A stretch of 64,000 nt of DNA from Colocasia esculenta (GCA_014218235.1 CM024753.1:186658348-186722347), one strand, 5' to 3'; numbered from the stretch's first letter, positions 45,266 through 56,483 are shown. Translations and numbers: made by a program. Notes: generated by a model not told the origin, from the sequence alone.

Positions 45266-46440
45266 GTGAATTTGCGAGAGATATCATGTCCTGTTCAACC
45301 TCTTCGCGCGCGATTTTTTTGGAGTTTCCTTTCCATCGTTTCCGTTTCCTCGATTGATCGCCTTCTCCCTTCGCACATCCCTAACCCCGGCCCGCGAGGC
45401 AGCCCCTGCAGCAACCTACCGTACATCGTCCTCCGGCAATTCCTCCGTCGCCGGTCTGCTGAGCGCCATCTCGATCGATCGCCTTCCTCCTTCGCGCACA
45501 CACGGCAACCACAGGAACCTCCGTACGTCGTCCTCTGGCAGCCGCACCTCCGGCAGTTCTTCTGTCTCCGGCTGGCTAAGCACCCACGTCAAGTGGCCTC
45601 CTGGTGGCCCCGTCGCCAACTGTCTGCCGTCCGGTGTGCCGTCCGGTGCTCGCCTCCCGCCATCCGGTGTACCCGTGCACGCCTCCGGCCGTCCGGTGCT
45701 CGCCTCACCTCCTGCCGTCCGGTGTGCCATCCCGTGCACATCTCTTGCCGTCTGGTGCTCACCTCCTGCCGTCCGGTGTGCCGTCCCGTGCACGCCTCCT
45801 GCCTTCTCCTCCTTCGCGCACACGCCCTAACCCCTGTGAGGCGACCACAGCAACTGCCGCATCCGTTGACGGTCGGCTGAGCGCTCGCGCACCTAACCCC
45901 CGCGTGTAGCATGCATCCGTCGCCGGCCTTCTCCTCCTTCACGCGCAGGCCCTATCCCCCGCGAGGCAGCCGCACCTCCGGCAGTACTCTATAGCCGGCT
46001 GGCTGAACGCCCACGTCAAGTGGGCTCCTACTAAGTGGCCTCGTCGCAATGCTCTCCAGCACATACGCCACCTACAGTCCGCTGGTGCCCGCGAGGCAGC
46101 CGCACCTCCTGCATGTCGTCCGCTGGTGCTCACCTCCAATGCTCGCCTCCTGCAGTCCTCCGTCGCCGGTCTGAGCGCCCACATCCTACGTGACGGACGA
46201 CCAAGCACGATCTGCTGCATGTCCTGTAGGCAAACCAGCGTAGGCCAGGCACCCTGCACTACATCTCCTCTAGCTTCATCGCCCTCTGGTGCACTTCCCT
46301 TGTCTCCCTGCTGCACGGCCTCCGACGCCCACGTCCCCTTTTGCTGGTTCACCCCCTCCAGCGCTCTCCTAAGCCTCCTCTACGTGACAAACGCCGGCGC
46401 CCCTACGCAATCAACAACCAGTCCCTTGGGTTTTACGTGA
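45266..46440 (+). other. CACTA GC-rich 5' block with minisatellite
   Basis: Highly CpG-rich in an otherwise AT-rich element. 45605-45815 repeats a unit built on GCCGTCCGGTGTGCCGTC and CGTGCACGCCTCCTGCC. Open frames of 100-200 codons occur on both strands but look composition-driven. Its position matches the GC-rich downstream control region and first exon of maize Spm. Whether it encodes a first exon, or was captured from elsewhere, is unclear. Confidence 0.6.
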
Positions 46441-47109
46441 CAGGTACGTCTCTTCTTCTCTTCCATAGTTTTGTAGTTTTCATATGTTTTGCAGGTTGGT
46501 GGGAACACAGAGAAGTGCATCTGTCCTTGGTCAAAAAAGGAGCTACACCGGCCGGGACAACGTTGGCGATGGACAGTCGGTAGTGGCCATGCATTACATG
46601 TCTTTCCTGTGTATTGTATTTTCTGAAATAATGATAGATTTATTTATTGTCTTTCCTGCGTATTCCACTACATGTCTTTTCTACGTATTGGATTCTCTAA
46701 AATTTTAGCACAACATGAAGGCCAACACCTCCCATTTTATATTATTTTATGTCTAATAAACAGATGAGAATGTTATGAAATGAAACAATTATAGAGATTT
46801 CATGTGTTTTATAAGAATGACATATGTAATGAGATCTTATGACTCAAAACTTAGAAAATCAGTTAGGTTTGTCGAATGCACTTGTTTCCACTTTCTAAAC
46901 TATGCACTCGTCACTTTCTCATGTACATGTAGAAATAAACTTGACTACGACGCGCGTGGTGTGGACAGGGTTGTTGTACTCCCTTCAAAGGAGGCTGCTA
47001 TGAAGAAGTTCATGTTGAGGATGTTGCAACTGAGTTATACCAATATCTTTCCAAGTTCCAATTACATCTTTGCCACCTGATATGAGAATGACAGGTTAAG
47101 TGCGGAGGA
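46441..47109 (+). other. CACTA internal region, little coding signal
   Basis: Contains one exon-like stretch after TTTTGCAG (46488-46495) and an open segment near 46950-47080 (RVVVLPSKEAAMKK). I recognise no domain. The catalytic transposase exons should lie in or near here and are missing. Confidence 0.4.
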
Positions 47110-47940
47110 GAGGACAAAGATCATCCACAATATGAAACCTCAAGTGGGTGGCGGCTCTAAGAATAAGCGTGTCGGCAGAGGAGGTTACAATCGACCGACA
47201 ACATCTTACCGAGTTCAACCAGCACTATCGATTCCGACTCCATCGGTATTTTACTTTAATTCTCATAAACTATTTTTTATTGTTTCAAAATATGGGTAAA
47301 ATTATCATTTTTAATCATGTATACATAATTACATTGAGCACGAATCCTTCTTATTGGACTATAGGGATTGTTACAGAGATCAAATGTGAGAAATACAACA
47401 AGAAGTATGTTGAATGAGAATGAAGATATCCATGTTCAAGAGAAGGTACATATATTGATATAAATAAATATGCTTGTTTTAGTTATATCATACCTATTTA
47501 ATATATTGTGTCCCACATTTTATTTTTAAGTTTCAATTCATTTGTATAAAAAAAATTATAATGAATAAATATTTGATATATAGGAATCCGATAAGAACCT
47601 ATCAGATGGAACTTTTGTCCAAAATAAACATGTCAGTAGAGGAGGTTACAATCGGCCAGTAACATCTGCCCGAGTCCAACCAACACTGTCGATTTCGACT
47701 CCATTGGTATCTTACTCTAAATCTCATAATCTATTTAGCTATTATTTGTCTTTTGATATTGTTATTCTTATGTCCTAATGTTATCTATTGAGCATGTGTT
47801 TGAAGTTCTCTAACGTAACCCAATGACATTTATGTTTATACTGGACAATAGGAAATATTACAGAGGTCAAATGTGGAAAATGCAACAAGAAATATGACTG
47901 TTGAGAATGAAGATATCCATGCTTCAGAGGAGGTACAAAT
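47110..47940 (+). repeat. Duplicated exon pair in the CACTA element
   Basis: Two copies about 460 bases apart (47160-47450 and 47620-47935). Each has an exon reading RGGYNRPxTSxRVQPxLSI followed by a GT donor, an intron, and a second exon (CAGAGRTCAAATGTG...GAAGATATCCATG) ending GAG/AAG before GTAC. The segment GAACCTATCAGATGG occurs again at 47595 and 48143, suggesting a partial third copy. Splice sites are kept in both copies. Confidence 0.75.
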
Positions 47941-48132
47941 ATTGATATAAATATATGTGCTTATTTTAATTGTATCATTATATCATCCCTTAAAGTATTA
48001 GTGTCACATGTTTTATTTTTATGTTTCAATTCATTTGTATAAAAAGATGAGGCAGGAAACAAACTTACATTCATTAATATGATTATTTTCTCACATTTTA
48101 TAGTCATTTGTAATCAGTAAGTGTTTGATATA

Positions 48133-49431
48133 TAGGACGTAGAGAAGAACCTATCAGATGGTGCTATTGATAAAAGTTGGATTCATAGACCAAGGTACAA
48201 TTATTTCCTATTAAGCTATGTAACTTTAATATTTAAATAGCTCAAACATTAACCACTTTTAACATTTTGTTCAAGATACCTGCATAACATAGAGAGCAAA
48301 TTAACACGGCCTACAAGGAATTTTGATGAAACATTAGATGTCTTCGAATCAGAAGAGTTCTCTATTTTTTCAAGATCAGGTCGTGGCCTAGGTAGTTTTG
48401 ATGTGGTTTTACTAGATCATACCACATTAGTACAAGCTCATCGCTATGTGCTCTTCAATTGTGATGCAATCAACCCTTTTATTGAGTAAGTAATTCATTA
48501 AATCGAAAGTTCATATCTCATAAATATTTGTGTAATATATTCTAATGACTTGAAATTTGCAGGATTCACCTCAATATATTAGGAACACAATATCGTCGAG
48601 CCAGGGATATTGAAAGAAAGCATAATGAGCAGTTTCATATATGGTTTAGAGATAATGTAAGTGGATAATTATTACGTTTTTTGTACATATTACCTATAAA
48701 ATCTAAATTAATTGACATTATACGTATTTAAACATTGGAAAATGCTAGGTAAAAGGATTGACTGCAGGAAGGATGCACTTCAGTGTCAACAACTTGAACG
48801 CTTAGCGCTTGACCCAAATTGTTTGGCTCGGAGGTACAAAAGATTTATAATTAATGGATTTAGGTTTCATATCAAAGATGTTGAAGTGGAAAGAAAAGTG
48901 CAGAATAGTGGAGTTATGGTTGAAGCTAAAACATCAAGCTTTTCAAGTGTTAAAGATAGAAATCCTATCACATGAGATGTATCTTACTATGGTGTACTAA
49001 AAGACATCATAGAATTAGAATATGGACCACAATTCACAATCGTGCTATTTAAATGTGATTGGGTTGATGTTTTGTCTGGGTCTGGACTGAAGATAGACGA
49101 GTTTGGTTTAACAATTGTGAATCTTGATAGAGTATTAAACAGCCATAGAGTTTCAGATGAGCCTTTTATCCTGGCATCTCAAGCTGAGCAAGTGTTCTAT
49201 TCAAATGATCCTATTGATAAGGAATGGCATGTTGTTGTGAAAGCTCCACCAAGAGACTTGATTGATTTGATTGAACAAAATGATAGTCAAACATTTACAT
49301 AAGAAGAAGGTCAAAGAAATTTTGATAGTGAGCCACCTTCAGGTGAAGTATTTGAAAATTTTATTCAAAATGAAGGAAATGATCTAAGCTGGTTAAGATC
49401 TGACATTGAAGGCAGATATGATGATTTGTAA
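48133..49431 (+). pseudogene. TNPD-like transposase, C-terminal remnant
   Basis: Exons with GT-AG borders encode the end of DUF4218 (RYLHNIESKLTRPTR, HRYVLFNCDAINPFIE, HNEQFHIWFRDN) and then DUF4216 (YYGVLKDIIELEYG, VLFKCDWVDVLSG, FILASQAEQVFY, WHVVVKAPPRDL). These follow the catalytic domain in plant CACTA transposases. Stops at 48973-48975 and 49300-49302 break it, and the N-terminal catalytic part is absent. No excision activity can be expected from it. Confidence 0.85.
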
Positions 49432-49536
49432 TATTAGGTAACTACTATACTTGTTGTTGCATTATTCATATATCTTATTTGCAACATACATTATATACTT
49501 TGTCTTGATTCATTTTGTTGGTATCTTTGAATACAG

Positions 49537-51079
49537 CGTCAAAAAAAAGATGATGCAAGAAATCCTTCTCGAGCAGAATTGTTTAGTATAACACATACTC
49601 GAAAGGATGGTCGTCCAGTAAATGAAGAATCAGCTAGAGTTATGGTAAAAGATTTATTAACATATAAGGTCTTCTCTTTTATTCTTAAATGATTTCTAAT
49701 TTTTTGTTGATTCTTATCAGAGTATGTTGCAAGAAGAATCCTTTCCAGAAGAAAATACATCTCCCAGGAGTATGAAGGATGACCTCCTATCCCAAGTCTT
49801 AGGAAAGGATAAGCCTGGACGCATAAGAATGCTTGGACTAGGCCCCACACCTTCTAGTGTATATGGCCCCGTGCCCACTCGTGCTCAAGCTCTACAAATG
49901 GTGAATCAAATAAAGACATCATCTGAGACTGTTATATCTAAGATGTTTGAAAAGATCGAAGAAATGAAGGTGGAAAATGAAAAAATGAAGGAATCATATG
50001 AGAATCGTCTTAGCACTTTACATGTAGAAGTGGATACACTTAAAAATTTGATGCAGCAAAATAATGAAAATTGTCAGGTAATTTTTTTTATTTCCACCAT
50101 CTTGCATGCAAATTTGTTTAGCAATGTATTGAATAACTTCAAAGATATATAAACTTTTTTCTATCAGGCACACGAGGACAATGCGTCGCCCTCCATTTGT
50201 TCATCTGCTTCAAGTCGTGAAGTACAATATCACAATGTAAGAATTATGGTAATTTTTTTATGTGTATTAGTTAACATAATTCTCTTATTTTCATGATGAT
50301 TAACTTGATCTAAATAATGGATAACATTAGGTCAATAGAATTCCCATCCAAGGCTCACATGACAATTTAATTTCAAAAAGGAAAACACAACTACATAGTG
50401 AGGTATATATTTGTGATGTTATTTTTTCTAACCATATTTTTAGATCTTTGTTGAATGAGTTGTACTCTTGTTATTGAAAGGTGCAAAGAGGATCAAAGAA
50501 AAGGGGAAGGAATGATGACATTTTGAATGCTCAGGTAAATATTACTCTTATTGTGGTTGTTTTTAGTGTAGACAGTATGATGATTTAGTAAGTAAAAGAG
50601 CAGTTTGCAAAGAGAAAAGAAAAGGTGTCACCATCAAAGGTGTCACCATCAAAGGTGAAGACATGGGGATCTTCACCAATTTTTTTTTCCTTGAGAATCT
50701 ATTGAGCATATGACTAAAAAAATGTATCTTTTTTTTGACAGGGAAAAGCTATGGTTTACTTAAAGAGTTTCAAAAAGTCACTTGTCAATGTGGCTCTTGC
50801 TACTATTGAAAGTAAAGATCCATTAAAGAAGGTTGGAGGTTGTGATTTAGGATATGAGTATTGGGAAGTGGCTATAAATGTTGCTCTTGTTCACAATGAA
50901 CCTCTCCCAAGGCCTTATGCACAATTCAAGACAATTGGAGATGCAATTGGGGCTACCATTGCTTGGCCTTTCACTCTTGTATGTTTATTCAACATTTCCT
51001 TTATCATTATTAATAATGTTGTCAATTCTATACTAAATAAATGTATTTTTTCTCACAGGTCACTAGAGCAGAAGAATGA
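49537..51079 (+). CDS. TNPA-like CACTA protein, 3' eight exons
   Basis: En/Spm TNPA binds the subterminal repeats and assists transposition in the nucleus. I find eight exons: 49537-49644, 49721-50077, 50168-50236, 50331-50402, 50481-50534, about 50604-50654, 50742-50978 and 51059-51079. All have GT-AG borders and lengths divisible by three, joining into 322 codons without a stop. Exons 1-2 match the Ptta/En/Spm Transposase_24 family (FSITHTRKDGRPVNEESARV, then GRIRMLGLGPTPSSVYG) and end in a coiled coil. Exon 7 resembles the DUF8039 domain (VGGCDLGYEYWEVAINVALV, IGDAIGATIAWP). No start codon fits exon 1, so further 5' exons are expected upstream, with the TNPD exons lying between as in Spm. 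The intact reading suggests recent or continuing selection. Confidence 0.78.
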
Positions 51080-52030
51080 TCTACATGAAGACAACTTGGA
51101 ATGAAATTGATTTTTTGTCTCTTTTTTCTTTTCTCTTGTTGACATTTAATGGTCACCTAGAACCAGTTGTATATATTTTGGATGTTGATTGAACAATGTT
51201 TGAAACACATATTTTACTCTTTTGTATTTGTCATTTCTAAAAATATGTGATGTCTTGTGAGAATGGATATGTATGATGTGATATTTTATGTGTACAATTT
51301 TTAGAAATGAATCATTTGTGATGGAGAGATTGAGAATAGATATGTATGACGTGATATTTCAGCTATACAATGTTTGGAAATGAATCATTTGTGATGGAGA
51401 GATTGAATGTGCATAGAAGAATGTACATTTATTGATGACACAATTGCAAAACAGGTGGTGCTTTATAATCAACTATAGTGACAATTTTAATTGTAAACTT
51501 TTACACTTTTAACAGTAATTATATATGTTCTTAAAAATACTTATTAGCAGCCAATTACTTATTTTTAGTAGCCATTTATAATGCATATATCTAATCTTTA
51601 AAAGCAATAAAAAATGCTGCTAATGCATTTATTGACAATTATGTTCTAATTTTTGAAAAATAAATAGCAGCCATTATGTTAGCTTCTACTGATATACAGT
51701 AGCAACAATTATTTTTGCTACTACAAGTAAAAAGTACTAGCTAATATATTGGCTACTAATAATAAACATATTTAGCAGCATTTTTAAATGTTTTTAATGC
51801 TATGCTATCGCAGCCATGTAAATTGCTGTTAAAGGCTTTTGTGACGCTTAGACGACAATTTTGAAGATTTATAACAGCATTTCTATTAGTTGCTAAAAAC
51901 TACTTTTTGTAGCCATTATTGTGAATGGCTGCTATTCCCTTTCAGCGACGGGACTTATAATAGCAAAATTTTGAATGGCTGCTAAAGAGTTTTAGCAGCA
52001 ATTCGGTTATCTATAGTAGCTTATAAAATC
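51080..52030. repeat. CACTA 3' noncoding and right subterminal repeats
   Basis: 51080-51430 is AT-rich, with a near-duplicate stretch (AATCATTTGTGATGGAGAGATTGA at about 51310 and 51385). From 51440, TAGCAGC/TTGCTGCTA-type motifs repeat in both orientations up to the terminal repeat. Confidence 0.75.
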
Positions 52031-52058
52031 GCTACTAAAAGTCTAATTTGGTGTAGTG
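52031..52058 (-). repeat. CACTA right terminal inverted repeat
   Basis: Perfect inverse of 44988-45015 over 28 bases, ending GGTGTAGTG. Confidence 0.97.
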
Positions 52059-52212
52059 GTGGTTGTAACTAGACATTTGGAAAATTATTAATGAGAAAGA
52101 TTTGCTTTAGTATTCTTCAGTGTGCAATGGTTTGATGTCTAGTATACACTCTATACATTTTCTTGCAACTGCCTTCGGGCTCCGATATTCCGCATTGGGG
52201 CGTGACAAAAAG

Positions 52213-53695
52213 CTTAGGCTCACATATGAAGGAACATACAAGGTAAAGGAGACAAGAATAGACATTCTAGTTACACAATATGAAAGATTTCAAATGTAAG
52301 CAGGAGAGTCCATCACTCAAATGTACAGCAGATTCACACACATCACCAACAGTTTGGCAAGGCTTGGAAAAACTTATGAGATAGGAGACATGGTGAGAAA
52401 GATATTAAGATCCCTGCCAGCCTCATGAACTGCAAAAGTGACAGCCATAGAAGAAGCCAACGACCTTAGAAGAATGTCACTTAAGAAACTAATTGGGTCT
52501 TTAATGGCTCATGAAATAAATATGGAACGGCTGGGAGAATCCTCCAGCAAGAAGAAGCACAGCAATGCTCTCAAAGCCACAGAAGACACATCTGATGGCA
52601 AATCAGACAGTGAGAAAAGTAATGGGAGCAGTGAAGATGAAGAGGCATTTCTCTCTAGAAGACTACAAAGAATACTAGCTAAGAAGAAGCATCAGTCTAG
52701 AAGAAGATACTTCAAGAAAGGTAAAGACTTCAAAAGACCAGAAGGGAAAGAAGTCAAGAAAGCTGAACCCATATACTACGAATGCAAGAAACCAGGACAC
52801 ATCAAAGCTAAGTGTCCAAAGTTAAAGAAAACAGAATTCAAGAAGAAGGACAACGTGAAGAAATTCAAAAGATACAAGAAGAAATCCATGGCCGCTGCAT
52901 GGAACAATGAAAGTGACTAAGACAGTGAGTCAAGCTCCAGTGAAGAAGAAGAAGAAAAGGCCAACCTGGCCTTCATGGCAAACACTGATGATAAGGTAAC
53001 TTCTGATTCTTCATTTACTTCTTGCAATTAATCAGATTCTGATAGCTTAGAAGATGCCTTTAACGAACTTTACAGTAATATAAAGATGTATGTAAACTCT
53101 TAAAAATATCTAAGAAAAACTATACATGTCTTGAAATAACCAATTCAGATCTAAAATCTGAAACTAAACAGTTAGAAAAACAAATTACGGAACAAAAAAG
53201 AAGAAATGAACTATTATGTGAAGATGTAAAAATAAGAATGAAAAGATACTAAATTTAGAAAATCAGGAAACCACAGTCAAAGTTAAAAATGAAGTTAACA
53301 CATTAACGAAAGATAATGAATAAATAATGGCCACAATTGAAAATTTTACTAATGGTAAATTCTCTCTAATATTAAAAGGAGCAAAAAGATCAGATAAGAA
53401 AAAGTATGGTTTAGGATACACTCCACCAGACAATGAAGAAACTATAATATATCCTAAAACTTATCCAACTCCAAAATTCGTAGCTAAAAAAAATCCTAAC
53501 TATAAAATAAACAAAAATAAAAATCATAAGCCAAATAAGACAATGAACGGTATTCCTTGTTGCACACACTATGACAAACTAGGACACACTAAAATAACAT
53601 GTACAACCAAACATCTAAAATGGATTCCCAAAATAAACTCTGAAGAAACTAACCAATCAAGACCCAAAAGAACTTGAGTACCTAAATCTTATTAA
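52213..53695 (+). pseudogene. gag: Copia-2 gag, remainder
   Basis: Resumes the gag cut at 29006: LRLTYEGTYKVKETRID, then LIGSLMAHEINMERLG, a CCHC knuckle (YYECKKPGHIKAKC, first Cys of the pattern mutated to Tyr) and a degenerate second knuckle (CTHYDKLGHTKITC). Stops occur near 52300, 52426, 52918 and 53030, with frameshifts near 53085 and 53235. The final gag stop is at 53693-53695. Confidence 0.88.
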
Positions 53696-53699
53696 CTTA

Positions 53700-54974
53700 T
53701 TGCAGGGAAGCCTTAGAGCATATAAGTGGTACCTGGACAGCGGGTGCTCAAGGTATATGACAGGAAACAAGAAGTTGTTCTCTCATATCAAAAGTGAAGA
53801 AGGCACAATAACCTACGGCGATAATGGAAAAGGATCAGTAATCGGTTGTGGATCCATTGGAAGTCAAGACAGAACCCTCATAGAAGATGTTCTGTGCGTC
53901 AAGGGACTCAAGCACAATCTCATTAGCATCAGCCAGCTGTGCGACAAGGGTCATCAAATCAAGTTTCAGGAATCCAAGTGTCTGATTATCAAGGATGGTG
54001 CAGTTTTATTTGAAGCCAGCAGAGAAAAGAATCTTTATGTAATGCATCTAGAAGAATTAATGGATCAAGATATCTGTCTAGCAGCAAACAAAGAACAGAA
54101 TGTAGAACTGTGGCACAGGAGATTATGTCACTGCAGTTTAGATGGAATAAGAAAGCTTATCAAACATGATCTAGTAGAAGGACTACCAAAGATAAACACA
54201 AGATTGGATAGCATTTGTGAACCATGTGCAAAAGGAAAGCATGCAAAATCTTCCTTCAAATCAAAGACAGTGGTCCCCACTTCCAAACCGCTAGAATTAT
54301 TGCATATGGATTTGTTTGGACCAATGAGAACCACTAGCGGAGGAAAGAATTTTGGATTTGTAATAGTTGATGATTTCTCAAGATTCACATGGGTATCATT
54401 TTTGGAGCATAAAGATGACACATTTGAATGCTTTGTGAAGTTCAGCAAAGTAGTCCAAAAGGATAAGAAGTTCAGCATTATAAGCATCCGTTCAGATCAT
54501 AGAGGAGAATTCCAAAATGACATATTTGCATAATTCTATAATGATCAAGGTATAGAACATAATTTCTCAGCACCAAGAACACCACAGCAAAATGGAGTAG
54601 CTGAGAGAAAGAATAGAACCTTATTGGATATGGCTAGGACCATGTTATCTGAATACAGCCTTCCAAGATATTTTTGGACAGAAGCCATAAATACAGCGTG
54701 CTACATTATAAATAGGGTCATGATCAGGGCAATCCTAAAGAAGACTGCTTATGAATTGTACAAGCAAAGAAATCCCAAGATCAGCCATCTTAGAACATTC
54801 GGTTGTCCATGCTTCATTCACAACAATGGTAAGAGAGATATAGGTAAGCTAGATCCCAAATCCGATGAAGGGATCTTTATGGGGTACACTTCTAAACCCA
54901 AAGGTTATAGAGTCTTTAATAAAAGAATTTTATTGATTGAACAAACCGTTCATTATTATTTTTATGAATCTAAA
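53700..54974 (+). pseudogene. pol: Copia-2 pol, protease and integrase part
   Basis: Protease (KWYLDSGCSRYMTGNKK), pre-integrase (LWHRRLCHCSLDG, CEPCAKGKH) and integrase core (HMDLFGPMRTTSG, IRSDHRGEF with the usual Gly-Gly changed, AERKNRTL). One TAA at 54531-54533; the frame otherwise stays open to 54974, where an LTR start (TGTAACACC) replaces the rest of pol. RT and RNase H are missing. At the site of the SIRE-1 frame break this copy reads through normally. Confidence 0.9.
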
Positions 54975-55490
54975 TGTAACACCTCGGAAATTCAGTAATT
55001 GGAAAATTAGAAATAAATTAAAAATGATAAATTCAATATTAGTGAAATAGAACAAATATATGTGCCATTAAAGTGCATACAAAAACCCATTAGAAAATTC
55101 TGTAGAAATCATAGATCAACTCTAAATAATACTCCCTAATGACCCACGAAGAAATTCGTGCAAAGAAAAATCGGATGGTCCAAGTTTAAGGTATTTTGCG
55201 ACTGAGTATCGTAATCAGGGAATAAGTCGGGAAATCATTATCACACATACTTAGATGAGTCAGAAAATTAAATAAAAATTATAGATGAACTTCAAATAAT
55301 ATCCTCTAATGATTCATCAAGAAATTTGGGTCAATAAAAATCATTTGGGGTAGGTTTATAAGTTATTGTGACTTATTATTGTAATAAGTTGGAAAATCCA
55401 TTATCATGTGTATAAAATATGATCATGAACCAAATTAAAATGATGGGTGGACTTTAAACAACATGAAATGATAGCCCCTTTTCGGAATGG
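54975..55490 (+). mobile_element. Gypsy LTR start, degenerate
   Basis: Begins TGTAACACCTCGG within the Copia-2 pol; CTAAA (54970-54974) would be the target site. Inside, a block around ATAGATSAACTYYAAATAATA...AAGAAATT occurs twice (about 55105 and 55275), and again in the next segment (about 55620). No LTR end is visible. Confidence 0.55.
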
Positions 55491-55935
55491 TGTAGCACCC
55501 CAGAAAAAGTCAATGATTTAAAAATTGTAAATAAATGGAAAGAAATAATTTCTGTATTATGAGAATGGTAGAACATACGTACCACTATCGTACGTACAAG
55601 AATACATCAAAAAATTCCGTAAAAATTATAAATCAACCCCAAACATTATTTCTAAGTGTTCCACGAAGAAATTCATGTAAGAAAAATCCAATTGGCCAAG
55701 TGTACGTCACAATGTGACTAATTATCCAAATTAGGAAACTAAGTCGGAAAACCGTTAGCACGAAAATATAACATGATCCCAAATTAAATAAACATGATGG
55801 AAAGACTTCCAAAAACATATATTGACGACCCATTATCAGAATTTGGCCAATGGATCACTTTTGGCCCAAGAATAAAATAGAGCTAGAAAATACATAGAAA
55901 TTCGCAACCCTAATTCGCAACCCTAATATATTCAG
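55491..55935 (+). mobile_element. Second gypsy LTR start, truncated
   Basis: Begins TGTAGCACCCCAG. It is diverged from, but alignable with, the 54975 segment. It ends at about 55935 after a doubled TTCGCAACCCTAA, where Tekay pol sequence begins. It may be a second insertion or an internal duplication of the first. Confidence 0.5.
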
Positions 55936-56361
55936 TTCGAGGTTGGCGAGAGAGTGTTCCTTCGGATCGCGCCTACCAAAGGCGTTCTCAGGTTTGGGAA
56001 GAAGGGAAAGCTCAGCCTGAGGTTTGTTGGCCCTTTATCCATCTTGGAGCGTGTGGGCGAGGTCGCTTACCGGTTAGCCCTTCCGTCTGAGTTGGCAGGT
56101 GTTCACGACGTCTTCCACGTTTCGCAGCTGAGGAAGTACATGCCAGATCCGTTGCATGTGCTCGACTACTCGCAGCTTGAGGTCGCCCCCGACTTGTCCG
56201 TGCCGGAGTACCCAGTCACCGTGGTGGACCGCAGAGTACAGCAGCTTCGCAGGAGGAGTATCCCACTCGTCAAGGTGGTTTGGGAGCACCACGCGGGTGG
56301 CGAGGCCACTTGGGAGCGTGAGGACGAGATGCGGGAGCAGTTTCCTTACTTGTTCGAGTGA
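55936..56361 (+). pseudogene. pol: Tekay integrase C-terminus and chromodomain
   Basis: Starts inside the integrase (FEVGERVFLRIAPTKGVLRF), continues through the conserved YRLALPSELAGVHDVFHVS and LRKYMPDPLHVL region, and ends with a chromodomain (VVDRRVQQLRRRSIPLVKVV, WEREDEMREQFPYLF) and TGA at 56359-56361. In chromoviruses this domain directs integration to heterochromatin marked by H3K9 methylation. No stop in the retained 141 codons. Confidence 0.92.
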
Positions 56362-56483
56362 CAGGTACGCTGTTTTACGTTTGTTCCCCTAGTTTCACAC
56401 CCTGAATTTCGAGGACGAAATTATTTTTTTGTTGGTTAGATTGTAACATCCCATGTTACAATGACCAGTCGCCCTCCATCAAG

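Larger units (their letters stand above)
44988..52058 (+). mobile_element. CACTA (En/Spm) transposon, internally deleted
   Basis: 7,071 bp bounded by perfect 28-bp terminal inverted repeats (CACTACACCAAATTAGACTT...) and a 3-bp target duplication, GTG (44985-44987 and 52059-52061). Subterminal regions are full of TAGCAGC/GCTGCTA-type repeats. It carries a GC-rich 5' block, duplicated small exons, the C-terminal remnant of a TNPD-like transposase and a well-kept TNPA-like gene. The catalytic transposase domain (Transposase_21) is not present, so it is presumably non-autonomous. It is inserted in the 29007-52207 solo LTR. Confidence 0.97.
29007..52207 (+). mobile_element. Gypsy solo LTR carrying SIRE-1 and CACTA
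   Basis: Starts TGTAGCAACC at 29007 and ends GGGGCGTGACA at 52207, with the target duplication AAAAG (29002-29006 and 52208-52212). Its pieces are 29007-30735, 43888-44987 and 52062-52207, about 2.98 kb in total. There is no PBS or internal region, so it is a solo LTR. It has AAGGTAGG (29609), a dyad array (30156-30320), and the CCTACTGGGC/GCTCACCC hairpin (44781-44804) followed by CAGGTGAGG. Two independent elements later inserted into it. The LTR pieces have no convincing ORF. Confidence 0.92.
26620..54974 (+). mobile_element. Copia-2: SIRE-like element, nested and truncated
   Basis: A plus-strand element with a 5' LTR (26620-28642), PBS (28645), gag start (28704-29006), then gag and pol resuming at 52213 and ending abruptly at 54974. 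The halves join exactly in frame across the 29007-52207 insertion (MEIWEK then LRLTYEG). A possible left target site is AATAT (26615-26619). The pol C-terminus and 3' LTR are lost or outside the window. It is related to SIRE-1 but clearly older, with many stops and frameshifts. Confidence 0.85.

Noticed and set aside
45266..45942. Overlapping 100-200-codon frames in the CACTA GC-rich block
   Set aside because: Open on both strands because of high GC and minisatellite repeats; no recognisable domain and no clear splice structure.
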